This document shows, one piece after another, positions 46,433 to 46,435 of a stretch of DNA of 46,435 nucleotides. The notes under the pieces were generated by a model. The model did no database searches, had not been told where the DNA came from, and saw only the letters and a list, made by a program, of their open reading frames with translations. Made by a program: the position numbers and the translations under genes. Positions within the stretch are counted from its first letter, which is position 1, and the number at the start of each line of letters is the position of its first letter. This stretch comes from Thiothrix sp. (GTDB taxonomy: Bacteria; Pseudomonadota; Gammaproteobacteria; Thiotrichales; Thiotrichaceae), in the NCBI GenBank assembly GCA_020442915.1, contig JAGRJD010000015.1:1-46435 (forward strand), given 5' to 3'.

Positions 46433-46435
46433 TCT

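Overview
The window is GC-rich, densely packed bacterial chromosome. Gene content points to a gammaproteobacterium of the Pseudomonadales/Oceanospirillales type: a YceF-type Maf protein, a YbbA/YbbP transporter pair, YnjD/YnjF, a DsrC/TusE-family protein, ComEC, an NAD-dependent ligase, phenylacetyl-CoA epoxidase genes, and an ict-ich-ccl-like cluster next to a LysR gene. The assignment is inferred from gene families; no rRNA or tRNA gene was seen. Both ends are insertion-sequence graveyards: IS66-like and IS3-like pieces at 1-674, and IS5-like, IS630-like and IS3-like pieces at 45456-46432. All are broken.

Layout. 739-1924: a divergent Lrp-type regulator and LysE-type exporter with a near-perfect dyad between them. 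2029-4276: a MaoC-type hydratase and an AMP-forming acyl-CoA ligase. 4292-8601 (minus): a hybrid sensor kinase, its OmpR-type response regulator, and a hemerythrin-like protein with an unrecognised C-terminal half. 8763-15563 (plus): a tight operon of acyl-CoA ligase, EtfB, EtfA, acyl-CoA dehydrogenase and ETF:ubiquinone oxidoreductase. This carries a full route from free acid to enoyl-CoA, with electrons delivered to the quinone pool. 15564-15858 has no protein gene but holds a candidate minus-strand small RNA with a strong intrinsic terminator. 15859-17927: a GNAT acetyltransferase and a YnjD/YnjF pair.

17959-25847 (minus) is a phenylacetate operon in the order paaZ-A-B-C-[copper amine oxidase]-D-E. 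A predicted exported topaquinone amine oxidase sits between paaC and paaD and overlaps paaD by 4 nt. The usual paaK and paaFGHIJ genes are absent. A good sigma70 promoter bracketed by an inverted repeat lies upstream of paaZ. Divergently, 26053-26752 encodes a DsrC/TusE-family protein that lacks the family's penultimate cysteine, plus a VOC-fold protein.

26771-33052 carries comEC, a DUF2062 membrane protein, an aminoglycoside-phosphotransferase-like kinase, ligA and a small TerB-like protein. 33151-36439 (minus) is an operon of a PatB/MalY-type lyase, a glycerophosphodiesterase and a phosphofructokinase-family enzyme. 36519-41500 is a LysR regulator diverging from acyl-CoA dehydrogenase, family III CoA-transferase, MaoC-type hydratase and CitE-type lyase, a set that matches bacterial itaconate degradation (CoA activation, hydration to citramalyl-CoA, cleavage to acetyl-CoA and pyruvate). 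41553-44731 is a YbbA/YbbP-type ABC transporter, followed by a Maf/YceF nucleotide pyrophosphatase.

Overall the region is specialised in catabolism through CoA thioesters. The most unusual features are the amine oxidase inside the paa operon, the cysteine-poor DsrC homologue facing it, the hemerythrin fusion beside the two-component system, and the unannotated small-RNA-like transcript.
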